A DNA stretch of 40,724 nt from JAMOAW01 sp039908535. GTDB taxonomy: Bacteria; Pseudomonadota; Magnetococcia; Magnetococcales; JADFZT01. The DNA lies in the NCBI GenBank assembly GCA_039908535.1, contig JAMOAW010000012.1:1-40724 (forward strand), written 5' to 3'. Positions 8,174-16,901 of this stretch are shown piece after piece (within the stretch, counting starts at the first letter, position 1; every line of letters starts with the position of its first letter). A program made the position numbers and the translations under genes. Below the pieces are notes generated by a model. That model was not told where the DNA came from and made no database searches. It saw nothing but the letters and a program-made list of their open reading frames with translations.

Positions 8174-9025
8174 ATGGGTTCCCCTTTGGCTGGTAAACCC
8201 CGCTGGTTGCGGGTGGCGGCACCGCGATCTCCCGGTTATTTAGCGGTGCGCCAAGTGATCCGTCAGCAGCAGCTAAACACCGTCTGTGAGTCGGCCTCCT
8301 GTCCCAATAGAGGCCATTGTTGGGGAGAGGGGCATGCGGCTTTTATGATTTTGGGTGGGGTGTGTACGCGAAATTGCGCCTTTTGTGACGTGGAGAGTGG
8401 CCGGCCAGGGCCAGTGGATCCTCAGGAGCCAGAGCGGTTGGCACAGGCCGTGGCGGCTTTGGGGCTGACTTATGTGGTGATTACGTCGGTCAATCGGGAT
8501 GACCTTGACGATGGGGGGGCAGGTCAGTTTGCCGCTTGTTTGCAACGGTTGCGACAGAGTCAGCCAACTCCTCGTATTGAGGTGTTGACCCCCGATTTTC
8601 GGGGTTCTCCTGGGGCTTTGGCGCGGGTTTTGGAGGTGGGACCGGATGTTTTTAATCATAACATAGAGACCGTCCCTAGGCTTTATCCCTTGGTGCGCCC
8701 GGGGGCGGTTTATGCCGACTCTTTGGATCTATTGCGTCGAGCGGCTCTTTGGACTCCCCAGGTGGGGATTAAATCGGGGTTGATCTTGGGGATGGGGGAG
8801 ACATACGAAGAAATTTTGGCGGTTTTGAAAGAGTTAAGGGAGGTTGGTGTTGCATTTTTAACTATGGGTCAATATTTGCGTCCCAGCCTGCGCCATCATC
8901 CAGTGGCCAACTATTGGCCGCCAGAATTTTTTGTTCAGTTAAAGAGTCAGGCTTTGGCGTTGGGATTTCTTCAAGTTCAGAGTCACCCTCTGGCGCGTTC
9001 TTCTTATATGGCGGGAAAAACGTGA
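8174..9025 (+). CDS. lipA: Lipoyl synthase
   Basis: LipA is a radical-SAM enzyme that inserts two sulfurs into octanoyl groups on lipoyl domains of 2-oxo-acid dehydrogenases. The 283-residue protein has the auxiliary cluster cysteines C38, C43, C49 (CESASCPNRGHC), the radical-SAM triad C64, C68, C71 (CTRNCAFC), and the C-terminal RSSY that ligates the auxiliary cluster. ITSVNRDDLDDGG and FNHNIETVPRLYP are standard blocks. I chose ATG 8174, 1 nt after the DHH gene stop; a TTG at 8156 is less likely. It overlaps lipB by GTGA, so the two lipoylation genes are translationally coupled. Confidence 0.97.
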   Translation: MGSPLAGKPRWLRVAAPRSPGYLAVRQVIRQQQLNTVCESASCPNRGHCWGEGHAAFMILGGVCTRNCAFCDVESGRPGPVDPQEPERLAQAVAALGLTYVVITSVNRDDLDDGGAGQFAACLQRLRQSQPTPRIEVLTPDFRGSPGALARVLEVGPDVFNHNIETVPRLYPLVRPGAVYADSLDLLRRAALWTPQVGIKSGLILGMGETYEEILAVLKELREVGVAFLTMGQYLRPSLRHHPVANYWPPEFFVQLKSQALALGFLQVQSHPLARSSYMAGKT

Positions 9026-9651
9026 CCTCCTGCGTGGGGTATGATCGCTTTTGGTGGTCGCAATTGGCGTATGAGGCGGCCTGGGAGGCGCAAAAAAATC
9101 GGGTGGCGGATCTTTTGGCGGGTCGGGTTGGTCAGGCCCTTTTTATTTTGGAACACCCCTCTGTCTATACCTTGGGGCGTTCGGGAAGTTTGGCCGATAT
9201 TCGGGAGAGGGGGAGGATTCCGGTGGTTGTGAGCGATCGGGGCGGTAAAGTTACCTATCATGGCCCCGGTCAGATGGTCGCCTATGTGATTTGGGATCTA
9301 CGCCTTCGAAGGCATGCGGTGCGTCAGCATGTAGAAATGTTGGAACGGTGTGTCATGGAGACCTTGGCGGATTTTGGGGTGTCCGGGGAACGGGAGGTGG
9401 GAAATCCTGGTGTTTGGGTGGCTGGAGCTAAAATCGCCGCCTTAGGGGTGCGCATTCGCCAGGGGGTGGCCTATCATGGGGTAGCGATCAATCGTCAACC
9501 AGATATGAGCCATTTTCAAGCCATCGTCCCTTGCGGTCTGCCCAACCGTGAGGTCACTTCGTTGGAAAGTTTGGGGGTGCGTGTGGAGCGAGCTGCCCTA
9601 GAAGAGCGGTTTGAGGCGGTTTTTCAGGGGGTATTCGGAACAACCACTTAA
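9022..9651 (+). CDS. lipB: Lipoyl(octanoyl) transferase
   Basis: LipB moves octanoate from acyl carrier protein to lipoyl domains, the step before LipA. With a GTG start at 9022 the protein is 209 residues, close to the usual size. Motifs are HPSVYTLGR, GGKVTYHGPGQMVAYVIWDL, the catalytic lysine region VAGAKIAALGVRI, YHGVAINRQPDMSHFQAIVPCGL with the catalytic Cys, and REVTSL. No ATG exists near the expected N-terminus; the longer frame to 8914 lies inside lipA. GTG 9022 overlaps the lipA stop as GTGA. A family B repeat follows the gene. Confidence 0.93.
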   Translation: MTSCVGYDRFWWSQLAYEAAWEAQKNRVADLLAGRVGQALFILEHPSVYTLGRSGSLADIRERGRIPVVVSDRGGKVTYHGPGQMVAYVIWDLRLRRHAVRQHVEMLERCVMETLADFGVSGEREVGNPGVWVAGAKIAALGVRIRQGVAYHGVAINRQPDMSHFQAIVPCGLPNREVTSLESLGVRVERAALEERFEAVFQGVFGTTT

Positions 9652-9673
9652 CCGTGGTCACCTGTTATTATTT

Positions 9674-9811
9674 ATGTATCGGAAAAATAAAAATTAAGAC
9701 CTTGGGGGGCGGAGAACCGCCCCCCAATCCCCCCCACCCTTCTTTTTTAAGTTTTTAAAAAAAAGAGGGGGTCTGGGGGATTCATCCCCCAGGGTTTTTT
9801 TTGATTTTTTT
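9674..9811 (+). repeat. Family B interspersed repeat
   Basis: This is a near-complete copy. It starts TGTATCGGAAAAATAAAAAT and has a GGGGGGCGG/CCGCCCCCC stem with an AGAA loop. It then has a C-run with T(n)/A(n) and a GAGGGGG arm, and the CTGGGGGATTCATCCCCCAG hairpin. It lacks the GCCCGC...GGGC tail found at 6883 and 39717 copies. The last bases run straight into the Shine-Dalgarno of the Nudix gene. The stable G/C stems could also end lipB transcription. Confidence 0.85.
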
Positions 9812-9825
9812 TTTGGAGAAATGAG

Positions 9826-10260
9826 ATGTGGCAGCCACAGACCCCGTATTTGGCAGTGGATATCATCATTGAATTGTTGGACCATCCCGGCCGTCCTATT
9901 GTTTTGATTGAACGCAAAAATCCACCCCACGGTTGGGCCTTGCCTGGGGGGTTTGTGGATTTTGGGGAGTCGGTGGAGCAGGCGGCGCGCAGAGAGGCGC
10001 AAGAGGAGACCAATCTGGAGGTACAATTAATTTGTTTATTGGGTCTCTATTCTGATCCGCAGCGGGACCCTAGATTTCAGACGGTGAGCGGTGTCTATGT
10101 GGCCCAGGCCCGTGGTGAGCCTGTGGCCTTGGACGATGCCAAAGCGATTCGGTTGGAAGATCCAGAGCGTTTAAGCGTGACCATGGTTTTTGATCATGGC
10201 CTGATATTGGCTGACTATGTGCGGTGGCGTATCACCGGTCAGACAGCCCCCTTGCGATAA
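9826..10260 (+). CDS. Nudix hydrolase
   Basis: Nudix enzymes hydrolyse nucleoside diphosphates linked to another moiety, such as ADP-ribose. The 144-residue protein has the Nudix box from G42 to L64: G42, E48, R56-E57 and E60-E61 are all in place, so the metal site is intact. The last consensus glycine is N63. A hydrophobic beta strand IVLIERKNPPHGWALPGG precedes the box, which resembles ADP-ribose pyrophosphatase-type members. GGAG lies about 7 nt before ATG 9826. The gene is 12 nt upstream of degP, so they may be co-transcribed. The exact substrate is unknown. Confidence 0.88.
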   Translation: MWQPQTPYLAVDIIIELLDHPGRPIVLIERKNPPHGWALPGGFVDFGESVEQAARREAQEETNLEVQLICLLGLYSDPQRDPRFQTVSGVYVAQARGEPVALDDAKAIRLEDPERLSVTMVFDHGLILADYVRWRITGQTAPLR

Positions 10261-10272
10261 GGAACAAGAAAA

Positions 10273-11656
10273 ATGGTGCAACGCGATATAAAAAGATGGG
10301 GATGGTTAGCTGTTTTTGGGATGGTGGTGTTTTTTGGGGGGGTGGTTCAAGCGGGAGTACCGATGGAGGTGAATGGGGAGGCGTTGCCGAGTTTGGCCCC
10401 GATGGTGGAACGGGTGATGCCTTCGGTGGTCAACATTGCCACCAGCGTTGTCCTGAGTACACGGGAAAATCCTTTGCTCAACGATCCATTTTTGCGCCGA
10501 TTTTTTGATCTTCCGGCTCAGGATCGGCGCAAGCAGAAGGTGGAACGCAGTTTAGGGTCCGGGGTGGTGGTGGATGGGCGGGAGGGATATATTTTAACCA
10601 ACCATCATGTCATCAAAGGGGCCGATCAGATTGCCGTCACCATGTGGGACAATCGTACCCGCAAGGCGCGTTTGGTAGGCGTGGACCCGGCGACCGATTT
10701 GGCGGTCATCCAAATAGATGCGGACCATTTGACCTCTTTTGTGCTGGGCAATTCGGATCAGTTGCGGGTGGGTGATTTCGTCGTGGCCATTGGCAATCCG
10801 TTTGGTCTTGGTCATACGGTGACCTCGGGCATTGTCAGTGCCTTGGGGCGCAGTGGGCTGGGGATTGAGGGGTATGAGGATTTTATTCAGACCGATGCCT
10901 CTATCAACCCAGGGAGTTCAGGGGGGGCGTTGGTCAATTTGCGCGGTGAACTCATCGGCATCAATACCGCTATTTTGGCCAAAGGGGGGGGGGAATGTGG
11001 GAATTGGATTTGCCATACCGGTGCAAATGGCCCAAAGAATTATGGCGCAGTTGGTTGAATATGGACAGGTGAGTCGTGGTTTGTTGGGGTTGCAGGCCCA
11101 AACTTTAACGCCAGAATTGGCGCAGGCTTTTGGGATTCCCAATCAACCCGGCGCGGTGATCACCCAGGTGGAGGCCGATTCAGCCGCCGAACGTGCGGGC
11201 TTGGTTGCCTCGGATGTGGTGATCGAGGCCAATGGGAGTCCGATTCAGAGTGCCATGGATTTGCGTAACGCCGCTGGCATGGCGCGGGTGGGAGATAAAT
11301 TTAAAATCGTTTTTTTGCGGGATGGCGAAAAAAAATCGCTGGTGGTTCCCGTGGCTAAACCAACGGTAACCGCTGTGGAAGGTGCCGAAGTGGACGAGCG
11401 GTTGAGTGGGGCGGTATTGGAAATCCCCAATGCCGAGCGGGATTCGGAGCAAGCTAAAGGGATTGCGATTTTGGCGGTGCGGGAGAACACCACGGCTTGG
11501 CGGGTGGGATTAAGAGCCGGGGATCGGATTTTGATGGTCAATAAAAAGCCCGTCCAGACGATTGAGGAGTTGGTTCGCAACGTGCGTTTGAAAAAAATTC
11601 AGATGTTATTGAATATCCAAAGAGGGGGAGAGATTCTTTTTCTCCTGATTCGTTGA
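10273..11656 (+). pseudogene. DegP/HtrA-type periplasmic serine protease, frameshifted at a G10 run
   Basis: HtrA proteases degrade or refold damaged periplasmic proteins. An N-terminal signal segment (about 9-27, ending VQAG) is followed by the trypsin-like domain with H112 (TNHHVI), D142 (ATDLAV) and S216 (NPGSSGG). Two PDZ-like regions follow, one with GIPNQPGAVITQV and the second with GLRAGDRILMVNKKPVQT. The frame breaks at codon 238 in ten consecutive G at 10984-10993: upstream reads INTAILAKGGG, and with nine G the next frame continues NVGIGFAIPVQMAQRI to 11656. No other lesion is seen. Possible causes are a sequencing error, phase variation, slippage rescue or true inactivation. A decayed copy of its 3' end lies at 19891-20036. 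Confidence 0.85.
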
Positions 11657-11689
11657 GTTTAGAGGTTTTAGGATCCGCTTGACCGACCA

Positions 11690-11785
11690 TGAGACCTTGG
11701 GGGGCCCAGAACCGCCCCCCAACTCCCCCCACCCTTTTTTTTAATTATTTAGAAAAAGGGGCGGGGGATTGGGGGTATTGCAACG
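11690..11785 (+). repeat. Chimeric family B/A repeat at Zorya left edge
   Basis: The block starts GAGACCTTGGGGGGCCCAGA and has the ACCGCCCCCCAACTCCCCCC arm and the T8/AATTATTTAGAAAAA segment of family B. It then switches to GCGGGGGATTGGGGGTATTG, which resembles family A read in reverse. It begins 34 nt after the degP stop and overlaps the last codons of zorD. Confidence 0.65.
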
Positions 11786-14702
11786 TCTGCTCCGATTCGC
11801 TGCCGACCGTTTGGGTAAAAAGAGTGTGGGCATCTTCTGAATGGATGGGCGGGATCAGCATCTCACGACTCATATGACGTTTGCGTTCTAAAAGGGCATG
11901 GAGGCGACGGTCAAAACTTTGATCGGAATAGACTGGATGAATAGCCTGAGGATAATAGACATGGACCTCACGTTTTTGACCGATTCGATACACTCGGTCG
12001 GTGCATTGATCCTCAACCGCTGGGTTCCACCAGCGGGAAAGATGAATGACATGATTGGCCGCCGTCAGTGTTACCCCAACGCCACCCGCGCGAGGAGAAA
12101 GGATGATGACATCAAACCCTTGTCCTCCTTCTTGGAAAGCATTAATCCTCTCTTGTCGTTTTGCGCCAGTCACAGTGCCATTGATCAACATGGGTAACGA
12201 ATTTAATCCATAGCGACGTTGCAAGATAGCCGCCAAGTAAGGTTGCATCTCTATCGATTCCAGAAAAATAAGAACTTTTTCACCGTTTGCAAAAATTTTA
12301 TCTAAAATGCTCAGTGTCAACATAAAACGGGCCGAGGCCTCGCTGAACTCATCATTGGTCGCTTGAGCGGGATGGAGTGGATGGAGAGAGATCATGCGCA
12401 ATTGATGCAAGGCTTCCAATACGTGACGGCCTCCCCCTTCCGCCCGAACCATTTGTACCGTGGTCTCATAGGCTTGAGCCTGGAGTTGTGGCATGATTTG
12501 CTCCAGAGGGTGATCGATCTTTTTTGGCAAACCGGGCAATCGATCTATCTTCATGCGTCGCAGCATCAGGGGTGGTCCCAAGGGAGATTTTTCCGTCAGC
12601 TGGGTTTTTAGTCGGCGCAAATCCTCCTCTTTCGGGTCTTTTTCATAGGTACGACTAAAAACGGCTAAATCTTTTAGATATCCAGGTTGAATGGTGTCGA
12701 TCAGACACCAAAGATCGGCGAGACGATTTTCGATAGGAGTACCGGTCATTCCCAATACAAAATTGGCGTTTAAGGCTTTGGCCGCGTGGGTCATAAGGGT
12801 GCCTGGATTTTTTATTTTTTGCATTTCATCAAAGACAACCGCCGCAAAGCGTATAGCCGCAAAGCTGTGTTGATAGTTGCTGATGGTCTCATAGGTGGTC
12901 AAAATCCAATCGGCATGAGCCAATTGGTCGGCATTCAAGGTGGCCTGACCAAGATCGATTTCCCGTCCCTTGCGGTCACGCAGATCGATAAGACCGGTTC
13001 CAAAGACGCGCAGAGGTTCTCCAAGTCCAGGGGCGTGCAAATGTTGATGGTGTTCTAGTTCCCAATTTTTTAATAACCCCGTTGGAGCCACAATAAGAAT
13101 AGGGGCTTTCGCAGGTCGTCCAGCGTTCATACCTTCTCGTAACCAAGCCAAAAAGGCCAAGGCTTGCAATGTTTTTCCAAGCCCCATGTCATCCGCCAAC
13201 AATACCCCCGATTGTCCCGTTATCCACGCCTCTTGGAGCCAGGCAAACCCCTCTTTTTGATGTGGCTTGAAAGAACTTTTTAAACAGATTGGAAGCCCTA
13301 TGTCGGGAATTAAAGGGCGTTGAATGCGGCCTCGTTGGTACTCCTCTTCGGCGAGATTACCTAGAATTTCGAGAACATAGGGAGAGCCTTTTATTTCTGG
13401 CGGTTTTTCTGGTTTATCATCGGGTGTGATTGGCTTTTTCTCCTGGATAGGCAATGCATCCAAAGCCGCCAAAGTTTCAGGAGTGGCTGGAATGAGTGTC
13501 TCCTGCCAGGGCACCGACGGTGTACCTGTTTCTATGGCCTCTTGTATGGATTGCCGTAGTTCTCTCGATTGTTCAGCGGTGAGTTCAATTTTTTGTCCAT
13601 CCACTTGCAGCCCAAACGACTCTTCAACAAACCAATTTTCACCGCCACGTTTCACCCAAGGTAAAACTTTTGGATGCCAAAAACCAACATCGCGAACACG
13701 GTCAGAATATTCTGATGTCTCGATAAAAATAGCTTCCAATACCGTTTCGGAGAGATCCCCGCCAAGAGCTTCAGCCAAAAATGAGCGGGGATTGCGGATG
13801 AATTGGCGGCGGATTTCTGGGGTGGACATTTGGACTTGACGAACGACGCTGAGAGCTTTTTGAACCGGTTCATCCAGGACGACATACCAACCTGAACCAA
13901 GTGCGTAACGGGCTTGACACTCTGGTGAGGCGCAAAAACGGTTTTGTGAGAATTTTTTTTGTTGAATAGGAGGCAGAAGGCTTTGTATCTCCTTTGGGGC
14001 CTCCTCTTGATTTTCGGCGTAAGCTTTGCTGACCTCCGAACCGAACAGCACGGGTTCCAGAGTAAACCCATCGGCTCCACTTTCAAAATTGAGAGAGAAG
14101 CTGGAGGCGTGGGCCACACGGGTGCTGGTAAGATAACCGTCCAATTGAATCGACCGACTGCTCTCTTCAGGTAAAAGCAGCTGCATTTTGGCCCAAATTT
14201 GCAGGCGCATATCCATTTTTTCTGCAAGTGTGGCATTAAAGGTTTCAGCCGCCTCCAGGATGCCAAAGAGTGGTTCCGAGAGGCGATATTTAATATTTCC
14301 TTTGTTTATAGAGGCTCCGTTTCTTTTAACCCCTAAAACCGATTGGCCGTTTGGCTGTAACCAAGAAATTTTAAAACGAAACTTTGCTTGCTCCACCGTG
14401 CCATCGTGTTGAAGATCTAAAAGATAGGGCCAGATGGGGGGCAGAGATAAATCCAGAGCCATAGCAAGATCAAAGGCCGCAATTCGCGCATGGGGAATCA
14501 ACACCTCCACGCCATTTTTGGAAGCGATCTCTTCATCCACCCAGGCGAGAATTTGCCCAATCCCCGCAACTTGTGCGGGTGTCACCCTTTGAATCCACTC
14601 CTCAGTGGGTAAAGGGTGGGATTTGACGAATAAAGAGTGGGACAGAAGCTTGAGGGTAAATCCTTCTGGTTTGACCTCCCAATTAAATGTTATTTTTGCC
14701 AT
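11745..14702 (-). CDS. zorD: Zorya effector ZorD, SNF2-family helicase/nuclease
   Basis: In type I Zorya, ZorD is the cytosolic DNA-acting effector with a SNF2-type motor. This 985-residue protein has an N-terminal half without familiar motifs (1-470). The SNF2 core follows: FKPHQKEGFAWL, Walker A DMGLGKT (505-511), IVAPTGLLKNWE, Walker B VVFDEMQ (D625, E626), MTGTPIENRLADLW, and the C-terminal lobe with SPRAGGVGVTLTAANHVIHL, RWWNPAVEDQ and DRVYRIGQ. ATG 14702 lies inside the zorC end (13-nt overlap). The length is slightly shorter than the roughly 1,080-residue E. coli protein. The final ten or so residues are encoded within a repeat, so the original C-terminus may have been altered. A general SNF2 protein is the alternative, but the neighbours argue for ZorD. 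Confidence 0.88.
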   Translation of the reverse strand: MAKITFNWEVKPEGFTLKLLSHSLFVKSHPLPTEEWIQRVTPAQVAGIGQILAWVDEEIASKNGVEVLIPHARIAAFDLAMALDLSLPPIWPYLLDLQHDGTVEQAKFRFKISWLQPNGQSVLGVKRNGASINKGNIKYRLSEPLFGILEAAETFNATLAEKMDMRLQIWAKMQLLLPEESSRSIQLDGYLTSTRVAHASSFSLNFESGADGFTLEPVLFGSEVSKAYAENQEEAPKEIQSLLPPIQQKKFSQNRFCASPECQARYALGSGWYVVLDEPVQKALSVVRQVQMSTPEIRRQFIRNPRSFLAEALGGDLSETVLEAIFIETSEYSDRVRDVGFWHPKVLPWVKRGGENWFVEESFGLQVDGQKIELTAEQSRELRQSIQEAIETGTPSVPWQETLIPATPETLAALDALPIQEKKPITPDDKPEKPPEIKGSPYVLEILGNLAEEEYQRGRIQRPLIPDIGLPICLKSSFKPHQKEGFAWLQEAWITGQSGVLLADDMGLGKTLQALAFLAWLREGMNAGRPAKAPILIVAPTGLLKNWELEHHQHLHAPGLGEPLRVFGTGLIDLRDRKGREIDLGQATLNADQLAHADWILTTYETISNYQHSFAAIRFAAVVFDEMQKIKNPGTLMTHAAKALNANFVLGMTGTPIENRLADLWCLIDTIQPGYLKDLAVFSRTYEKDPKEEDLRRLKTQLTEKSPLGPPLMLRRMKIDRLPGLPKKIDHPLEQIMPQLQAQAYETTVQMVRAEGGGRHVLEALHQLRMISLHPLHPAQATNDEFSEASARFMLTLSILDKIFANGEKVLIFLESIEMQPYLAAILQRRYGLNSLPMLINGTVTGAKRQERINAFQEGGQGFDVIILSPRAGGVGVTLTAANHVIHLSRWWNPAVEDQCTDRVYRIGQKREVHVYYPQAIHPVYSDQSFDRRLHALLERKRHMSREMLIPPIHSEDAHTLFTQTVGSESEQTLQYPQSPAPFSK

Positions 14703-16090
14703 TCGTAACTCCGGGTTGTAGGCATATAATTGCGCTCGGACAGGGATATTCCTGTATTATTTCGAATAAATGCTTCAATCTGTCTTTGCCAACGACCATT
14801 TTCGCTACCGCTATGGACCTGACCTTGATTGTCGGAATATTGGACCAAGTCATGGCGTCGATAACGTCCTAAATACAACTTTGGTGCCTTGGGATTTCCA
14901 TCCACCCAAATATGGCATTTGCCGTTGTGACTCCATTCGGCAACAGTTAATTTATTTATTTTTAACAATAAAACAGAATGATTTTGGTCAATACCACTTT
15001 TTTCCAAAAAGCCATAAGAGACTATTTTACCAAAAGCCTGACGGGCATAGACTTGGGCTTTTGGTCCAAACAACACCCAGGCATCCGAGATAAGATCGGC
15101 TTGAAAATAGGCCAGCCAGAAGGTTTTTCTAAAAGACCACATGCGTTCCATGGCCACTTGGTCAACAACCACAAAAAATTGATCCAAGGCAACACTGGTC
15201 AGCCACTTACGCAAAACGGCAATCGCCTCTTCTTTTACCCCCAGCCACTCCTTGGCATGAATTGACAAACGCGGATCTTTAAAATGCTGCAAGATAAAAG
15301 AGAGTATTTTTTTTTTGAGTGTGTCTGTCGGGACAAGATTCTGCCAGGGCAACAACAAGGCCTCGACGAGTTTGTTTCGATGCATGGAATAGCGCATTTT
15401 TCCGTTGTTATCGAGACTCCAATCCAAGATAATATCAATCAGGGAAGGATCCCCGTTTTGTTCTGTCAATATTTTTCGCACTATTTCTACTGCCTGCAGG
15501 TAAGTATAGGCGGCCAAACCACAAGAGAGGCGTCCCTCTCCCATACCTATAGAGACCAGGGTTGTCACAGGAGTGGTCGGCTGCGTTAGGCAGGCCGTTG
15601 CCATGTGAGATGCCGCCTCTTGAGGAAAAAAAAGTTTGTATTGTTGGTGACGTATTGCCCATGGCCAGTCAAACTGGTTTACAATAGCCTCTAATTCTTG
15701 CGCTACTTGATGGATATACCCTTTAGCGGGATCAAAATCTCTCAAATAAGCCAAAATAAGGCCATGATAGGTGGAACGCCGCTGACGGGTGCGTAAGCGG
15801 GTAAAAAAACTTTCTAAAAAACCGGGTTCCTCCGCCAATGGTTTTTCACCGTTCAAACATATCCAGACCAACCATTTTAATTCACGAAAAGAAATTTCCT
15901 CCCATTGACCGGTGATTAAGACCGCTTTAATTTTTTGAATCAAAGCCTCTCTGTCAAGAGGTAAAAGAGGCTTACTCTCGGAATCATATTGTTGAGCAAT
16001 CCGTTGGGCGACATGAGCCACGTTTGGGATTTCAGGGAGTTTTGGCAAAAACGGGAAACGGAAGGCCCGCACGCCATCGCGTAACGTCAT
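14690..16090 (-). CDS. zorC: Zorya protein ZorC (EH-signature family)
   Basis: ZorC is a cytosolic component of type I Zorya that works with ZorD after the membrane motor senses invasion. The 466-residue protein is mostly helical in appearance. It ends in a segment matching the EH-signature pattern: AEWSHNG (E about 385), KAPKLYLGRYRRHD, then HSGSENGRWQRQIEAFI (H about 426). The E and H spacing of about 41 is close to that of the E. coli protein as I remember it. Its ATG overlaps the zorB stop as ATGA, and its end overlaps zorD by 13 nt, so stoichiometric translation is likely. The identification rests on the C-terminal signature plus gene order; the N-terminal two thirds would be unassignable alone. 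Confidence 0.85.
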   Translation of the reverse strand: MTLRDGVRAFRFPFLPKLPEIPNVAHVAQRIAQQYDSESKPLLPLDREALIQKIKAVLITGQWEEISFRELKWLVWICLNGEKPLAEEPGFLESFFTRLRTRQRRSTYHGLILAYLRDFDPAKGYIHQVAQELEAIVNQFDWPWAIRHQQYKLFFPQEAASHMATACLTQPTTPVTTLVSIGMGEGRLSCGLAAYTYLQAVEIVRKILTEQNGDPSLIDIILDWSLDNNGKMRYSMHRNKLVEALLLPWQNLVPTDTLKKKILSFILQHFKDPRLSIHAKEWLGVKEEAIAVLRKWLTSVALDQFFVVVDQVAMERMWSFRKTFWLAYFQADLISDAWVLFGPKAQVYARQAFGKIVSYGFLEKSGIDQNHSVLLLKINKLTVAEWSHNGKCHIWVDGNPKAPKLYLGRYRRHDLVQYSDNQGQVHSGSENGRWQRQIEAFIRNNTGISLSERNYMPTTRSYEWQK

Positions 16091-16860
16091 GGGGGGAGCA
16101 TCCCTTTCTCAACATCCCGGCGAATTTTTTCAACTTCTAAGGCGTTGGGGGTGACCATTAAAAAACGCATATCAATGCGACGATTGGCGGCACGGGCCTC
16201 TTTGGTGTTTTCGGTCCGCACTGGGCGATGTTGTGCATAACCGCTGACACCCAACACTTTTTGCTGCCGGTCGTTGTTCATCTCCCCCAATATAGGGGCC
16301 TGTTGGACCAGAGCGATAAAAGTGGCAATGGCACGGGCGGTGGAAAGCTCCCAGTTGTTTTGGATGCCATTATTCATGCGACCCACGACGGGTTGATCAT
16401 CCGTATGGCCTTCGATAAACACCGCTTCCAGCCGCCCCCCCGGTGAGCGTGTACAAGAGAGAGTTGTTAAGGAGGGCGCAACGGTATAACAGGGTAGCAG
16501 TAACGCCAAAACTTCGGCCAGACGTTTGAGGGCTTCCAGGCCTTTGTCGGTGAGTTGAAATTCACTACGCGGAAACAATAACTCTTCAGGCAAGCGCAGC
16601 ACCCCGTTTTCTGGATCAATGATGACTTTTACGCCATGTTGTTCCATGGCCTTTTTTATATCTTCCAACATCACTCGGCGTGTTGCATTGGCCTGAGTTA
16701 AGGCATTGGTGGTTTGATCAAATTTGGCCTCCTCCTCGCGGAGATTCAGGGCAAAGGCCATCAGCATGATGATAAAAATAAAGAGCATGCCAACCATCAA
16801 GTCGGTCATCGAAACAAAATAGCTCTCTTCTTCTTGTACGGTGTATGTGTCGTTTGACAT
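16087..16860 (-). CDS. zorB: Zorya motor stator protein ZorB (MotB/OmpA-like)
   Basis: ZorB spans the inner membrane once and binds peptidoglycan. With ZorA it forms the ion-driven motor of the defence complex. In the 257-residue protein the single membrane helix is about 21-43, preceded by the conserved ion-binding aspartate D20 in SMTDLMVGML. An OmpA-like domain follows (about 130-245), with EGHTDDQPV, NWELSTARAIATFI, GYAQHRPV and ANRRIDMRF. The length matches known ZorB rather than flagellar MotB (about 300). It is 41 nt downstream of zorA. Flagellar MotB or TolR is the alternative; the neighbouring zorC and zorD make Zorya much more likely. Confidence 0.92.
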   Translation of the reverse strand: MSNDTYTVQEEESYFVSMTDLMVGMLFIFIIMLMAFALNLREEEAKFDQTTNALTQANATRRVMLEDIKKAMEQHGVKVIIDPENGVLRLPEELLFPRSEFQLTDKGLEALKRLAEVLALLLPCYTVAPSLTTLSCTRSPGGRLEAVFIEGHTDDQPVVGRMNNGIQNNWELSTARAIATFIALVQQAPILGEMNNDRQQKVLGVSGYAQHRPVRTENTKEARAANRRIDMRFLMVTPNALEVEKIRRDVEKGMLPP

Positions 16861-16901
16861 TTTGTTTTAGTCCTTTTTATCTACCTGTCGCAACAACGTC
16901 T

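Noticed and set aside
9694..10026. Minus-strand open frame overlapping the Nudix gene
   Set aside because: Half is family B repeat and half is antisense to the Nudix motif; the sense-strand gene has the intact Nudix box.
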